The notes under the pieces: generated by a model | The model's input: only the letters and a program-made list of their open reading frames with translations | Told to the model about the DNA's origin: nothing | Database searches by the model: none | Source of the DNA: Ptiloglossa arizonensis | Taxonomy: Eukaryota > Arthropoda > Insecta > Hymenoptera > Colletidae | Assembly: GCF_051014685.1 (NCBI RefSeq) | Contig: NW_027478537.1 | Location: forward strand, 620,001 to 684,000 | DNA: 64,000 bases | Reading direction: 5' to 3' | Position numbers and translations under genes: made by a program | Shown: positions 12,554-26,028 of the stretch, piece after piece | How positions within the stretch are numbered: the first letter of the stretch is position 1 | Layout: every line of letters starts with the position of its first letter

Positions 12554-13428
12554 CTCGCGAACGGATTGACCAATCCGCAAAATTTCTGTTGCATCTGAAA
12601 GTAGAAACTCGCCCGATTACAACGGTATGCGTACTTTTCCCCTAGCCCGTTCTAGTTATTCGTTTCGAGCAATAGAACTGCGAAAATTTTGAGTTTTTCA
12701 AGCGTTGCTTACCTCCAAACTGCCATATCTCGCGAACGGATTGACCAATCCGCAAAATTTCTGTTGCATCGGAAAGTAGAAACTCGCCCGATTACAACGG
12801 TATGCGTACTTTTCCCCTAGCCCGTTCTAGTTATTCGTTTCGAGCATCAGAACTGCGAAAATTTTGAGTTTCTCAAGCGTTTCTTACTTCCAAACTGCCA
12901 TATCTCGCGAACGGATTGACCAACCCGCAAAATTTCTGTTGCATCTGAAGGTAGAAACTCGCCCGATTACAACGGTATGCGTACTTTTCCCCTAGGCCGT
13001 TCTAGTTATTCGTTTCGAGCATCAGAACTGCGAAAATTTTGAGTTTCTCAAGCGTTTCGTACCTCCAAACTGCCATATCTCGCGAACGGATTGACCAATC
13101 CGCAAAATTTCTGTTGCATCTGAAAGTAGAAACTCGCCCGATTACAACGGTGTGCGTACTTTTCCCCTAGGCCGTTCTAGTTATTCGTTTCGAGCATCAG
13201 AACTGCGAAAATTTTGAGTTTCTCGAGCGTTTCTTACATCCAAACTGCCATATCTCGCGAACGGATTGACCAATCCGCAAAATTTCTGTTGCATCTGAAA
13301 GTAGAAATTCGCCCGATTACAAATGTATGCGTACTTTTCCCCTAGCCCGTTCTAGTTATTCGTTTCGAGCAACAGAACTGCGAAAATTTTGAGTTTCTCA
13401 AGCGTTGCTTACCTCCAAACTGCCATAT

Positions 13429-14303
13429 CTCGCGAACGGATTGACCAATCCGCAAAATTTCTGTTGCATCTGAAAGTAGAAACTCGCCCGATTACAACGG
13501 TGTGCGTACTTTTCCCCTAGGCCGTTCTAGTTATGCTTGTCGAGCATCAGAACTGCGAAAATTTTGAGTTTCTCAAGCGTTTCTTACCTCCAAACTGCCA
13601 TATCTCGCGAACGGAATGACCAATCCGCAAAATTTCTGTTGCATCTGAAAGTAGAAACACGTCCGATTACAACGGTGTGCGTACTTTTCCCCTAGGCCGT
13701 TCTTGTTATTCGTTTCGAGCATCAGAACTGCGAAAATTTTGTGTTTCTCAAGCGTTTCTTACATCCAAACTGCCACATCTCGCGAACGGATTGACCAATC
13801 AGCAAAATTTCTGTTGCATCTGAAAGTAGAAACTCGCCCGATTACAACGGTATGCGTACTTTTCCCCTAGGCCGTTCTAGTTATTCGTTTCGAGCAACAG
13901 AACTGCGAAAATTTTGAGTTTCTCAAGCGTTGCTTACCTCCGAACTGCCATATCTCGCGAACGGATTGACCAATCCGCAAAATTTCTGTTGCATCTGAAA
14001 GTAGAAACTCGCCCGATTACAACGGTGTGCGTACTTTTCCCCTAGGCCGTTCTAGTTATGCTTGTCGAGCATCAGAACTGCGAAAATTTTGAGTTTCTCA
14101 AGCGTTTCTTACCTCCAAACTGCCATATCTCGCGAACGGAATGACCAATCCGCAAAATTTCTGTTGCATCTGAAAGTAGAAACGCGCCCGATTACAACGG
14201 TGTGCGTACTTTTCCCCTAGGCCGTTCTAGTTATTCGTTTCGAGCATCAGCACTGCGAAAATTTTGAGTTTCTCAAGCGTTTCTTACCTCCATACTGCCA
14301 TAT
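13429..14303 (+). repeat. Segment with gctt monomers 3 apart and an internal loss of about two monomers
   Basis: Compared with 20954-22000 this stretch shares gagcaacag with cctccgaactg (near 13941 and 21116) and the following gctt monomer. It then passes directly from the aacgcg monomer to the ccatactg monomer. The two intervening monomers (gaagatttt/ctcgagcg and aactgtatg/aatgttgag) are absent. The monomer near 14160-14303 combines features of the two that flank the gap, consistent with an unequal-exchange deletion. Confidence 0.6.
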
Positions 14304-15319
14304 CTCGCGAACGGATTGACCAATCCGCAAAATTTCTGTTGCATCTCAAAGTAGAAACTCGCCCGATTACAACACTATGCGTACTTTTCCACTAGGCCGT
14401 TCTAGATATTCGTTTCGAGCATCAGAACTGCGAAAATTTTGAGTTTCTCAAGCGTTTCTTACTTCCAAACTGCCATATCTCGCGAACGGATTGACCAATC
14501 CCTAAAATTTCTGTTGCATCTCAAAGTAGAAACTCGCCCGATTACAACACTATGCGTACTTTTCCCGTAGGCCGTTCTAGTTATTCGTTTCGAGCATCAG
14601 AACTGCGAAAATTTTGAGTTTCTCAAGCGTTTCTTACCTCCAAACTGCCATATCTCGCGAACGGATTGACCAATCCGCAAAATTTCTATTGCATCTGAAA
14701 GTACAAACTCGCCCGATTACAACGGTATGCGTACTTTTCCCCTAGCCCGTTCTAGTTATTCGTTTCGAGCAACAGAACTGCGAAAATTTTGAGTTTTTCA
14801 AGCGTTGCATACCTCCAAACTGCCATATCTCGCGAACGGATTGACCAATCCGCAAAATTTCTGTTGCATCGGAAAGTAGAAACTCGCCCGATTACAACGG
14901 TATGCGTACTTTTCCCCTAGCCCGTTCTAGTTATTCGTTTCGAGCATCAGAACTGCGAAAATTTTGAGTTTCTCAAGCGTTTCTTACTCCCAAACTGCCA
15001 TATCTCGCGAACGGATTGACCAACCCGCAAAATTTCGGTTGCATCTGAAGGTAGAAACTCGCCCGATTACAACGGTATGCGTACTTTTCCCCTAGGCCGT
15101 TCTAGTTATTCGTTTCGAGCATCAGAACTGCGAAAATTTTGAGTTTCTCAAGCGTTTCGTACCTCCAAACTGCCATATCTCGCGAACGGATTGACCAATC
15201 CGCAAAATTTCTGTTGCATCTGAAAGTAGAAACTCGCCCGATTACAATGGTGTGCGTACTTTTCCCCTAGGCCGTTCTAGTTATTCGTTTCGAGCATCAG
15301 AACTGCGAAAATTTTGAGT

Positions 15320-16579
15320 TTCTCAAGCGTTTCTTACCTCCAAACTGCCATATCTCGCGAACGGAATGACCAATCCGCAAAATTTCTGTTGCATCTGAAA
15401 GTAGAAACACGCCCGATTACAACGGTGTGCGTACTTTTCCCCTAGGCCGTTCTTGTTATTCGTTTCGAGCATCAGAACTGCGAAAATTTTGTGTTTCTCA
15501 AGCGTTTCTTACATCCAAACTGCCACATCTCGCGAACGGATTGACCAACCCGCAAAATTTCTGTTGCATTTGAAGGTAGAAACTCGCCCGATTTCAACGG
15601 TATGCGTAATTTTCCCCTAGGCCGTTCTAGTTATTCGTTTCGAGCATCAGAACTGCGAAAATTTTGAGTTTCTCAAGCGTTTCGTACCTCCAAACTGCCA
15701 TATCTCGCGAACGGATTGACCAATCCGCAAAATTTCTGTTGCATCTGAAAGTAGAAACTCGCCCGATTACAACGGTGTGCGTACTTTTCCCCTAGGCCGT
15801 TCTAGTTATTCGTTTCGAGCATCAGAACTGCGAAAATTTTGAGTTTCTCGAGCGTTTCTTACATCCAAACTGCCATATCTCGCGAACGGATTGACCAATC
15901 CGCAAAATTTCTGTTGCATCTGAAAGTAGAAATTCGCCCGATTACAAATGTATGCGTACTTTTCCCCTAGCCCGTTCTAGTTATTCGTTTCGAGCAACAG
16001 AACTGCGAAAATTTTGAGTTTCTCAAGCGTTGCTTACCTCCAAACTGCCATATCTCGCGAACGGATTGACCAATCCGCAAAATTTCTGTTGCATCTGAAA
16101 GTAGAAACTCGCCCGATTACAACGGTGTGCGTACTTTTCCCCTAGGCCGTTCTAGTTATGCTTGTCGAGCATCAGAACTGCGAAAATTTTGAGTTTCTCA
16201 AGCGTTTCTTACCTCCAAACTGCCATATCTCGCGAACGGAATGACCAATCCGCAAAATTTCTGTTGCATCTGAAAGTAGAAACACGCCCAATTACAACGG
16301 TGTGCGTACTTTTCCCCTAGGCCGTTCTTGTTATTCGTTTCGAGCATCAGAACTGCGAAAATTTTGAGTTTCTCAAGCGTTTCGTACCTCCAAACTGCCA
16401 TATCTCGCGAACGGATTGACCAATCCGCAAAATTTCTGTTGCATCTGAAAGTAGAAATTCGCCCGATTACAAATGTATGCGTACTTTTCCCCTAGCCCGT
16501 TCTTGTTATTCGTTTCGAGCAACAGAACTGCGAAAATTTTGAGTTTCTCAAGCGTTGCTTACCTCCAAACTGCCATATC
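15320..16579 (+). repeat. Satellite stretch without a clear recent duplicate boundary
   Basis: These are ordinary monomers in the usual class order (aat/aacacg, cacatctc/caaccc, ttcgtacc, ctcgagcg, aatgtatg, gctt). Private changes include gcatttgaag near 15570, atttcaacgg near 15593 and gcgtaatttt near 15605. Nothing other than satellite was seen. Confidence 0.8.
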
Positions 16580-18328
16580 TCGCGAACGGATTGACCAATC
16601 CGCAAAATTTCTGTTGCATCTGAAAGTAGAAACTCGCCCGATTACAACGGTGTGCGTACTTTTCCCCTAGGCCGTTCTAGTTATGCTTGTCGAGCATCAG
16701 AACTGCGAAAATTTTTAGTTTTTCAAGCGTTGCTTACCTCCAAACTGCCATATCTCGCGAACGGATTGACCAATCCGCAAAATTTCTGTTGCATCGGAAA
16801 GTAGAAACTCGCCCGATTACAACGGTATGCGTACTTTTCCCCTAGCCCGTTCTAGTTATTCGTTTCGAGCATCAGAACTGCGAAAATTTTGAGTTTCTCA
16901 AGCGTTTCTTACTTCCAAACTGCCATATCTCGCGAACGGATTGACCAACCCGCAAAATTTCTGTTGCATCTGAAGGTAGAAACTCGCCCGATTACAACGG
17001 TATGCGTACTTTTCCCCTAGGCCGTTCTAGTTATTCGTTTCGAGCATCAGAACTGCGAAAATTTTGAGTTTCTCAAGCGTTTCGTACCTCCAAACTGCCA
17101 TATCTCGCGAACGGATTGACCAATCCGCAAAATTTCTGTTGCATCTGAAAGTAGAAACTCGCCCGATTACAACGGTGTGCGTACTTTTCCCCTAGGCCGT
17201 TCTAGTTATTCGTTTCGAGCATCAGAACTGCGAAAATTTTGAGTTTCTCGAGCGTTTCTTACATCCAAACTGCCATATCTCGCGAACGGATTGACCAATC
17301 CGCAAAATTTCTGTTGCATCTGAAAGTAGAAATTCGCCCGATTACAAATGTATGCGTACTTTTCCCCTAGCCCGTTCTAGTTATTCGTTTCGAGCAACAG
17401 AACTGCGAAAATTTTGAGTTTCTCAAGCGTTGCTTACCTCCAAACTGCCATATCTCGCGAACGGATTGACCAATCCGCAAAATTTCTGTTGCATCTGAAA
17501 GTAGAAACTCGCCCGATTACAACGGTGTGCGTACTTTTCCCCTAGGCCGTTCTAGTTATGCTTGTCGAGCATCAGAACTGCGAAAATTTTGAGTTTTTCA
17601 AGCGTTGCTTACCTCCAAACTGCCATATCTCGCGAACGGATTGACCAATCCGCAAAATTTCTGTTGCATCGGAAAGTAGAAACTCGCCCGATTACAACGG
17701 TATGCGTACTTTTCCCCTAGCCCGTTCTAGTTATTCGTTTCGAGCATCAGAACTGCGAAAATTTTGAGTCTCTCAAGCGTTTCTTACTTCCAAACTGCCA
17801 TATCTCGCGAACGGATTGACCAACCCGCAAAATTTCTGTTGCATCTGAAGGTAGAAACTCGCCCGATTACAACGGTATGCGTACTTTTCCCCTAGGCCGT
17901 TCTAGTTATTCGTTTCGAGCACCAGAACTGCGAAAATTTTGAGTTTCTCAAGCGTTTCGTACCTCCAAACTGCCATATCTCGCGAACGGATTGACCAATC
18001 CGCAAAATTTCTGTTGCATCTGAAAGTAGAAACTCGCCCGATTACAACGGTGTGCGTACTTTTCCCCTAGGCCGTTCTAGTTATTCTTTTCGAGCATCAG
18101 AACTGCGAAAATTTTGAGTTTCTCGAGCGTTTCTTACATCCAAACTGCCATATCTCGCGAACGGATTGACCAATCCGCAAAATTTCTGTTGCATCTGAAA
18201 GTAGAAATTCGCCCGATTACAAATGTATGAGTACTTTTCCCCTAGCCCGTTCTAGTTATTCGTTTCGAGCAATAGAACTGCGAAAATTTTGAGTTTCTCA
18301 AGCGTTGCTTACCTCCAAACTGCCATAT
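16579..18328 (+). repeat. Tandem duplication of a 5-monomer unit (875 bp)
   Basis: 16579-17453 matches 17454-18328: gctt/tttttcaag, tcggaaag, caaccc, ctcgagcg, attcg/aatgtatg. Private changes distinguish the copies, for example aatttttagttttt near 16708, gagtctctc near 17767, gcaccag near 17920, gtatgagtac near 18226 and gagcaatag near 18269. Confidence 0.78.
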
Positions 18329-20953
18329 CTCGCGAACGGAATGACCAATCCGCAAAATTTCTGTTGCATCTGAAAGTAGAAACACGCCCGATTACAACGG
18401 TATGCGTACTTTTCCCCTAGGCCGTTCTAGTTATTCGTTTCGAGCATCAGAACTGCGAAAATTTTGAGTTTCTCAAGCGTTTCGTACCTCCAAACTGCCA
18501 TATCTCGCGAACGGATTGACCAATCCGCAAAATTTCTGTTGCATCTGAAAGTAGAAACTCGCCCGATTACAACGGTGTACGTACTTTTCCCCTAGGCCGT
18601 TCTAGTTATTCGTTTCGAGCATCAGAACTGCGAAAATTTTGAGTTTCTCGAGCGTTTCTTACATCCAAACTGCCATATCTCGCGAACGGAATGACCAATC
18701 CGCAAAATTTCTGTTGCATCTGAAAGTAGAAACGCGCCCGATTACAACGGTGTGCGTACTTTTCCCCTAGGCCGTTCTAGTTATTCGTTTCGAGCATCAG
18801 AACTGCGAAAATTTTGAGTTTCTCGAGCGTTTCTTACATCCAAACTGCCATATCTCGCGAACGGATTGACCAATCCGCAAAATTTCTGTTGCGTCTGAAA
18901 GTAGAAATTCGCCCGATTACAAATGTATGCGTACTTTTCCCCTAGCCCGTTCTAGTTATTCGTTTCGAGCAACAGAACTGCGAAAATTTTGAGTTTCTCA
19001 AGCGTTGCTTACCTCCAAACTGCCATATCTCGCGAACGGATTGACCAATCCGCAAAATTTCTGTTGCATCTGAAAGTAGAAACACGCCCGATTACAACGG
19101 TGTGCGTACTTTTCCCCTAGGCCGTTCTAGTTATGCTTGTCGAGCATCAGAACTGCGAAAATTTTGAGTTTCTCAAGCGTTTCTTACCTCCAAACTGCCA
19201 TATCTCGCGAACGGAATGACCAATCCGCAAAATTTCTGTTGCATCTGAAAGTAGAAACGCGCCCGATTACAACGGTGTGCGTACTTTTCCCCTAGGCCGT
19301 TCTAGTTATTCGTTTCGAGCATCAGAACTGCGAAGATTTTGAGTTTCTCGAGCGTTTCTTACATCCAAACTGCCATATCTCGCGAACGGATTGACCAATC
19401 CGCAAAATTTCTGTTGCATCTGAAGGTAGAAATTCGCCCGATTACAACTGTATGCGTACTTTTCCCCTAGCCCGTTCTAGTTATTCGTTTCGAGCAACAG
19501 AACTGCGAAAATGTTGAGTTTCTCAAGCGTTGCTTACCTCCAAACTGCCATATCTCGCGAACGGATTGACCAATCCGCAAAATTTCTGTTGAATCTGAAA
19601 GTAGAAACGCGCCCGATTACAACGGTGTGCGTACTTTTCCCCTAGGCCGTTCTTGTTATTCGTTTCGAGCATCAGAACTGCGAAAATTTTGAGTTTCTCA
19701 AGCGTTTCTTACCTCCATACTGCCATATCTCGCGAACGGATTGACCAATCCGCAAAATTTCTGTTGCATCTCAAAGTAGAAACTCGCCCGATTACAACAC
19801 TATGCGTACTTTTCCGCTAGGCCGTTCTAGTTATTCGTTTCGAGCATCAGAACTGCGAAAATTTTGAGTTTCTCAAGCGTTTCTTACTTCCAAACTGCCA
19901 TATCTCGCGAACGGATTGACCAACCCGCAAAACTTCTGTTGCATCTGAAGGTAGAAACTCGCCCGATTACAACGGTATGCGTACTTTTCCCGTAGGCCGT
20001 TCTAGTTATTCGTTTCGAGCATCAGAACTGCGAAAATTTTGAGTTTCTCAAGCGTTTCTTACCTCCAAACTGCCATATCTCGCGAACGGATTGACCAATC
20101 CGCAAAATTTCTGTTGCATCTGAAAGTACAAACTCGCCCGATTACAACGGTATGCGTACTTTTCCCCTAGGCCGTTCTAGTTATTCGTTTCGAGCAACAG
20201 AACTGCGAAAATTTTGAGTTTCTCAAGCGTTTCTTACCTCCATACTGCCATATCTCGCGAACGGATTGACCAATCCGCAAAATTTCTGTTGCATCTCAAA
20301 GTAGAAACTCGCCCGATTACAACACTATGCGTACTTTTCCCGTAGGCCGTTCTAGTTATTCGTTTCGAGCATCAGAACTGCGAAAATTTTGAGTTTCTCA
20401 AGCGTTTCTTACCTCCAAACTGCCATATCTCGCGAACGGATTGACCAATCCGCAAAATTTCTGTTGCATCTGAAAGTACAAACTCGCCCGATTACAACGG
20501 TATGCGTACTTTTCCCCTAGCCCGTTCTAGTTATTCGTTTCGAGCAACAGAACTGCGAAAATTTTGAGTTTTTCAAGCGTTTCTTACCTCCAAACTGCCA
20601 TATCTCGCGAACGGATTGACCAATCCGCAAAATTTCTGTTGCATCGGAAAGTAGAAACTCGCCCGATTACAACGGTATGCGTACTTTTCCCCTAGCCCGT
20701 TCTAGTTATTCGTTTCGAGCATCAGAACTGCGAAAATTTTGAGTTTCTCAAGCGTTTCTTACTTCCAAACTGCCATATCTCGCGAACGGATTGACCAACC
20801 CGCAAAATTTCTGTTGCATCTGAAGGTAGAAACTCGCCCGATTACAACGGTATGCGTACTTTTCCCCTAGGCCGTTCTAGTTATTCGTTTCGAGCATCAG
20901 AACTGCGAAAATTTTGAGTTTCTCAAGCGTTTCGTACCTCCAAACTGCCATAT
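18329..20953 (+). repeat. Mixed satellite stretch including the left copy of a 12-monomer-spaced duplication
   Basis: About 19085-19923 matches 21185-22023 at 2,100 bp. Private changes include gaaggtag against gaaagtag near 19425 and gaatctg near 19592. The match ends at caaccc in the left copy. The rest is monomers of the usual classes, among them 20.1-20.6 kb with repeated agtacaaac and gagcaacag monomers. Confidence 0.65.
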
Positions 20954-20979
20954 CTCGCGAACGGATTGACCAATCCGCA

Positions 20980-22440
20980 AAATTTCTGTTGCATCTGAAA
21001 GTAGAAACTCGCCCGATTACAACGGTATGCGTACTTTTCCCCTAGGCCGTTCTAGTTATTCGTTTCGAGCAACAGAACTGCGAAAATTTTGAGTTTCTCA
21101 AGCGTTGCTTACCTCCGAACTGCCATATCTCGCGAACGGATTGACCAATCCGCAAAATTTCTGTTGCATCTGAAAGTAGAAACTCGCCCGATTACAACGG
21201 TGTGCGTACTTTTCCCCTAGGCCGTTCTAGTTATGCTTGTCGAGCATCAGAACTGCGAAAATTTTGAGTTTCTCAAGCGTTTCTTACCTCCAAACTGCCA
21301 TATCTCGCGAACGGAATGACCAATCCGCAAAATTTCTGTTGCATCTGAAAGTAGAAACGCGCCCGATTACAACGGTGTGCGTACTTTTCCCCTAGGCCGT
21401 TCTAGTTATTCGTTTCGAGCATCAGAACTGCGAAGATTTTGAGTTTCTCGAGCGTTTCTTACATCCAAACTGCCATATCTCGCGAACGGATTGACCAATC
21501 CGCAAAATTTCTGTTGCATCTGAAAGTAGAATTTCGCCCGATTACAACTGTATGCGTACTTTTCCCCTAGCCCGTTCTAGTTATTCGTTTCGAGCAACAG
21601 AACTGCGAAAATGTTGAGTTTCTCAAGCGTTGCTTACCTCCAAACTGCCATATCTCGCGAACGGATTGACCAATCCGCAAAATTTCTGTTGCATCTGAAA
21701 GTAGAAACGCGCCCGATTACAACGGTGTGCGTACTTTTCCCCTAGGCCGTTCTTGTTATTCGTTTCGAGCATCACAACTGCGAAAATTTTGAGTTTCTCA
21801 AGCGTTTCTTACCTCCATACTGCCATATCTCGCGAACGGATTGACCAATCCGCAAAATTTCTGTTGCATCTCAAAGTAGAAACTCGCCCGATTACAACAC
21901 TATGCGTACTTTTCCACTAGGCCGTTCTAGTTATTCGTTTCGAGCATCAGAACTGCGAAAATTTTGAGTTTCTCAAGCGTTTCTTACTTCCAAACTGCCA
22001 TATCTCGCGAACGGATTGACCAATCCGCAAAATTTCTGTTGCATCTCAAAGTAGAAACTCGCCCGATTACAACACTATGCGTACTTTTCCCGTAGGCCGT
22101 TCTAGTTATTCGTTTCGAGCTTCAGAACTGCGAAAATTTTGAGTTTCTCAAGCGTTTCTTACCTCCAAACTGCCATATCTCGCGAACGGATTGACCAATC
22201 CGCAAAATTTCTGTTGCATCTGAAAGTACAAACTCGCCCGATTACAACGGTATGCGTACTTTTCCCCTAGCCCGTTCTAGTTATTCGTTTCGAGCAACAG
22301 AACTGCGAAAATTTTGAGTTTTTCAAGCGTTGCTTACCTCCAAACTGCCATATCTCGCGAACGGATTGACCAATCCGCAAAATTTCTGTTGCATCGGAAA
22401 GTAGAAACTCGCCCGATTACAACGGTATGCGTACTTTTCC
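20980..22440 (+). repeat. Block duplicated at 26230-27690 (30 monomers)
   Basis: At a distance of 5,250 bp the class order and the rare cctccgaactg, gaagatttt, aatgttgag, ccatactg and ccactagg markers coincide. Private differences in the left copy are atttcgccc near 21531, catcacaactg near 21772 and gagcttcag near 22120. The match ends at taggccg versus tagcccg near 22443/27693. Confidence 0.75.
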
Positions 22441-23928
22441 CCTAGGCCGTTCTAGTTATTCGTTTCGAGCATCAGAACTGCGAAAATTTTGAGTTTCTCG
22501 AGCGTTTCTTACATCCAAACTGCCATATCTCGCGAACGGATTGACCAATCCGCAAAATTTCTGTTGCATCTGAAAGTAGAAATTCGCCCGATTACAAATG
22601 TATGCGTACTTTTCCCCTAGCCCGTTCTAGTTATTCGTTTCGAGCAACAGAACTGCGAAAATTTTGAGTTTCTCAAGCGTTGCTTACCTCCAAACTTCCA
22701 TATCTCGCGAACGGATTGACCAATCCGCAAAATTTCTGTTGCATCTGAAAGTAGAAACTCGCCCGATTACAACGGTGTGCGTACTTTTCCCCTAGGCCGT
22801 TCTAGTTATGCTTGTCGAGCATCAGAACTGCGAAAATTTTGAGTTTCTCAAGCGCTTCTTACCTCCAAACTGCCATATCTCGCGAACGGAATGACCAATC
22901 CGCAAAATTTCTGTTGCATCTGAAAGTAGAAACACGCCCGATTACAACGGTGTGCGTACTTTTCCCCTAGGCCGTTCTAGTTATTCGTTTCGAGCATCAG
23001 AACTGCGAAAATTTTGAGTTTCTCAAGCGTTTCGTACCTCCAAACTGCCATATCTCGCGAACGGATTGACCAATCCGCAAAATTTCTGTTGCATCTGAAA
23101 GTAGAAACTCGCCCGATTACAATGGTGTGCGTACTTTTCCCCTAGGCCGTTCTAGTTATTCGTTTCGAGCATCAGAACTGCGAAAATTTTGAGTTTCTCG
23201 AGCGTTTCTTACATCCAAACTGCCATATCTCGCGAACGGATTGACCAATCCGCAAAATTTCTGTTGCATCTGAAAGTAGAAATTCGCCCGATTACAAATG
23301 TATGCGTACTTTTCCCCTAGCCCGTTCTAGTTATTCGTTTCGAGCAACAGAACTGCGAAAATTTTGAGTTTCTCAAGCGTTGCTTACCTCCAAACTGCCA
23401 TATCTCGCGAACGGATTGACCAATCCGCAAAATTTCTGTTGCATCTGAAAGTAGAAACTCGCCCGATTACAACGGTGTGCGTACTTTTCCCCTAGGCTGT
23501 TCTAGTTATGCTTGTCGAGCATCAGAACTGCGAAAATTTTGAGTTTCTCAAGCGTTTCTTACATCCAAACTGCCAAATCTCGCGAACGGAATGACCAATC
23601 CGCAAAATTTCTGTTGCATCTGAAAGTAGAAACACGCCCGATTACAACGGTGTGCGTACTTTTCCCCTAGGCCGTTCTTGTTATTCGTTTCGAGCATCAG
23701 AACTGCGAAAATTTTGTGTTTCTCAAGCGTTTCTTACATCCAAACTGCCACATCTCGCGAACGGATTGACCAATCAGCAAAATTTCTGTTGCATCTGAAA
23801 GTAGAAACTCGCCCGATTACAACGGTATGCGTACTTTTCCCCTAGGCCGTTCTAGTTATTCGTTTCGAGCATCAGAACTGCGAAAATTTTGAGTTTCTCA
23901 AGCGTTGCTTACCTCCAAACTGCCATAT
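22441..23928 (+). repeat. Satellite stretch; part is copied at 52.1-52.9 kb
   Basis: About 23240-24010 matches about 52115-52885 (165 monomers, 28,875 bp) in class order, including caatcagcaaaa (near 23774 and 52649) and ttgaacaattcgc (near 23941 and 52819). Private changes are aggctg near 23495 and gccaaatctc near 23573. It also contains a cttccatatc monomer (near 22697), a variant reused many times further right. Confidence 0.65.
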
Positions 23929-26028
23929 CTCGCGAACGGATTGAACAATTCGCAAAATTTCTGTTGCATCTGAAAGTAGAAACTCGCCCGATTACAACGG
24001 TGTGCGTACTTTTCCCCTAGGCCGTTCTTGTTATTCGTTTCGAGCATCAGAACTGCGAAAATTTTGTGTTTCTCAAGCGTTTCTTACATCCAAACTGCCA
24101 TATCTCGCGAACGGATTGACCAATCCGCAACATTTCTGTTGCATCTGAAAGTAGAAACGCGCCCGATTACAACGGTGTGCGTACTTTTCCCCTAGGCCGT
24201 TCTAGTTATTCGTTTCGAGCATCAGAACTGCGAAAATTTTGAGTTTCTCGAGCGTTTCTTACATCCAAACTGCCATATCTCGCGAACGGATTGACCAATC
24301 CGCAAAATTTCTGTTGCATCTGAAAGTAGAAATGCGCCCGATTACAAATGTATGCGTACTTTTCCCCTAGCCCGTTCTAGTTATTCGTTTCGAGCAACAG
24401 AACTGCGAAAATTTTGAGTTTCTCAAGCGTTGCTTACCTCCAAACTGCCATATCTCGCGAACGGATTGACCAATCCGCAAAATTTCTGTTGCATCTGAAA
24501 GTAGAAACTCGCCCGATTACAACGGTGTGCGTACTTTTCCCCTAGGCCGTTCTAGTTATGCTTGTCGAGCATCAGAACTGCGAAAATTTTGAGTTTCTCA
24601 AGCGTTGCTTACCTCCAAACTGCCATATCTCGCGAACGGATTGAACAATTCGCAAAATTTCTGTTGCATCTGAAAGTAGAAACTCGCCCGATTACAACGG
24701 TGTGCGTACTTTTCCCCTAGGCCGTTCTTGTTATTCGTTTCGAGCATCAGAACTGCGAAAATTTTGTGTTTCTCAAGCGTTTCTTACATCCAAACTGCCA
24801 TATCTCGCGAACGGATTGACCAATCCGCAACATTTCTGTTGCATCTGAAAGTAGAAACGCGCCCGATTACAACGGTGTGCGTACTTTTCCCCTAGGCCGT
24901 TCTAGTTATTCGTTTCGAGCATCAGAACTGCGAAAATTTTGAGTTTCTCGAGCGTTTCTTACATCCAAACTGCCATATCTCGCGAACGGATTGACCAATC
25001 CGCAAAATTTCTGTTGCATCTGAAAGTAGAAATGCGCCCGATTACAAATGTATGCGTACTTTTCCCCTAGCCCGTTCTAGTTATTCGTTTCGAGCAACAG
25101 AACTGCGAAAATTTTGAGTTTCTCAAGCGTTGCTTACCTCCAAACTGCCATATCTCGCGAACGGATTGACCAATCCGCAAAATTTCTGTTGCATCTGAAA
25201 GTAGAAACTCGCCCGATTACAACGGTGTGCGTACTTTTCCCCTAGGCCGTTCTAGTTATGCTTGTCGAGCATCAGAACTGCGAAAATTTTGAGTTTCTCA
25301 AGCGTTTCTTACCTCCAAACTGCCATATCTCGCGAACGGAATGACCAATCCGCAAAATTTCTGTTGCATCTGAAAGTAGAAACACGCCCGATTACAACGG
25401 TGTGCGTACTTTTCCCCTAGGCCGTTCTTGTTATTCGTTTCGAGCATCAGAACTGCGAAAATTTTGTGTTTCTCAAGCGTTTCTTACATCCAAACTGCCA
25501 TATCTCGCGAACGGATTGACCAATCCGCAACATTTCTGTTGCATCTGAAAGTAGAAACGCGCCCGATTACAACGGTGTGCGTACTTTTCCCCTAGGCCGT
25601 TCTAGTTATTCGTTTCGAGCATCAGAACTGCGAAAATTTTGAGTTTCTCGAGCGTTTCTTACATCCAAACTGCCATATCTCGCGAACGGATTGACCAATC
25701 CGCAAAATTTCTGTTGCATCTGAAAGTAGAAATCCGCCCGATTACAAATGTATGCGTACTTTTCCCCTAGCCCGTTCTAGTTATTCGTTTCGAGCAACAG
25801 AACTGCGAAAATTTTGAGTTTCTCAAGCGTTGCTTACCTCCAAACTGCCATATCTCGCGAACGGATTGACCAATCCGCAAAATTTCTGTTGCATCTGAAA
25901 GTAGAAACTCGCCCGATTACAACGGTGTGCGTACTTTTCCCCTAGGCCGTTCTAGTTATGCTTGTCGAGCATCAGAACTGCGAAAATTTTGAGTTTCTCA
26001 AGCGTTTCTTACCTCCATACTGCCATAT
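23929..26028 (+). repeat. Local higher-order repeat of 4 monomers (700 bp), three copies
   Basis: Units 23929-24628, 24629-25328 and 25329-26028 share one order: gttcttgtt/gtgtttctc monomer; gcaacatttctg with aacgcg and ctcgagcg; gaaatgcg or gaaatccg with aatgtatg; gctt. Units 1 and 2 both begin with attgaacaattcgc and differ in the final monomer (ttgctta against ttcttac). Unit 3 begins with gaatgacc/aacacg and has gaaatccg near 25731. The marker gcaacattt occurs at about 24128, 24828 and 25528, exactly 700 bp apart, and once more near 53530. Confidence 0.88.

Larger units (their letters stand above)
10279..12993 (+). repeat. Third copy of the 12-monomer unit plus flank (25 monomers from the second)
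   Basis: This block matches 5904-8618 at a distance of 4,375 bp (25 monomers). It includes the whole 12-monomer unit and four more monomers with tctcaaag/cccgtagg, gagcaatag and tcggaaag. The match ends where 8619 reads aggctg and 12994 reads aggccg. Confidence 0.85.
12120..15320 (+). repeat. Duplication 12 monomers apart (2,100 bp)
   Basis: About 12120-13220 matches about 14220-15320. Private differences have accumulated in the right copy: tagatattc near 14404, ccctaaaatt near 14511, agtacaaac and gagcaacag for gagcaatag near 14703-14770, ttactccc near 14986, aatttcggtt near 15035. The match ends where the left copy has ctcgagcg and the right has ctcaagcg. Confidence 0.72.

Noticed and set aside
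16198..16670. Short open frames of 65-67 codons on both strands
   Set aside because: They lie entirely in satellite monomers. 175 is not a multiple of three, so the frame shifts in every monomer. There are no domains and no codon bias, and similar frames appear wherever a variant removes a stop.
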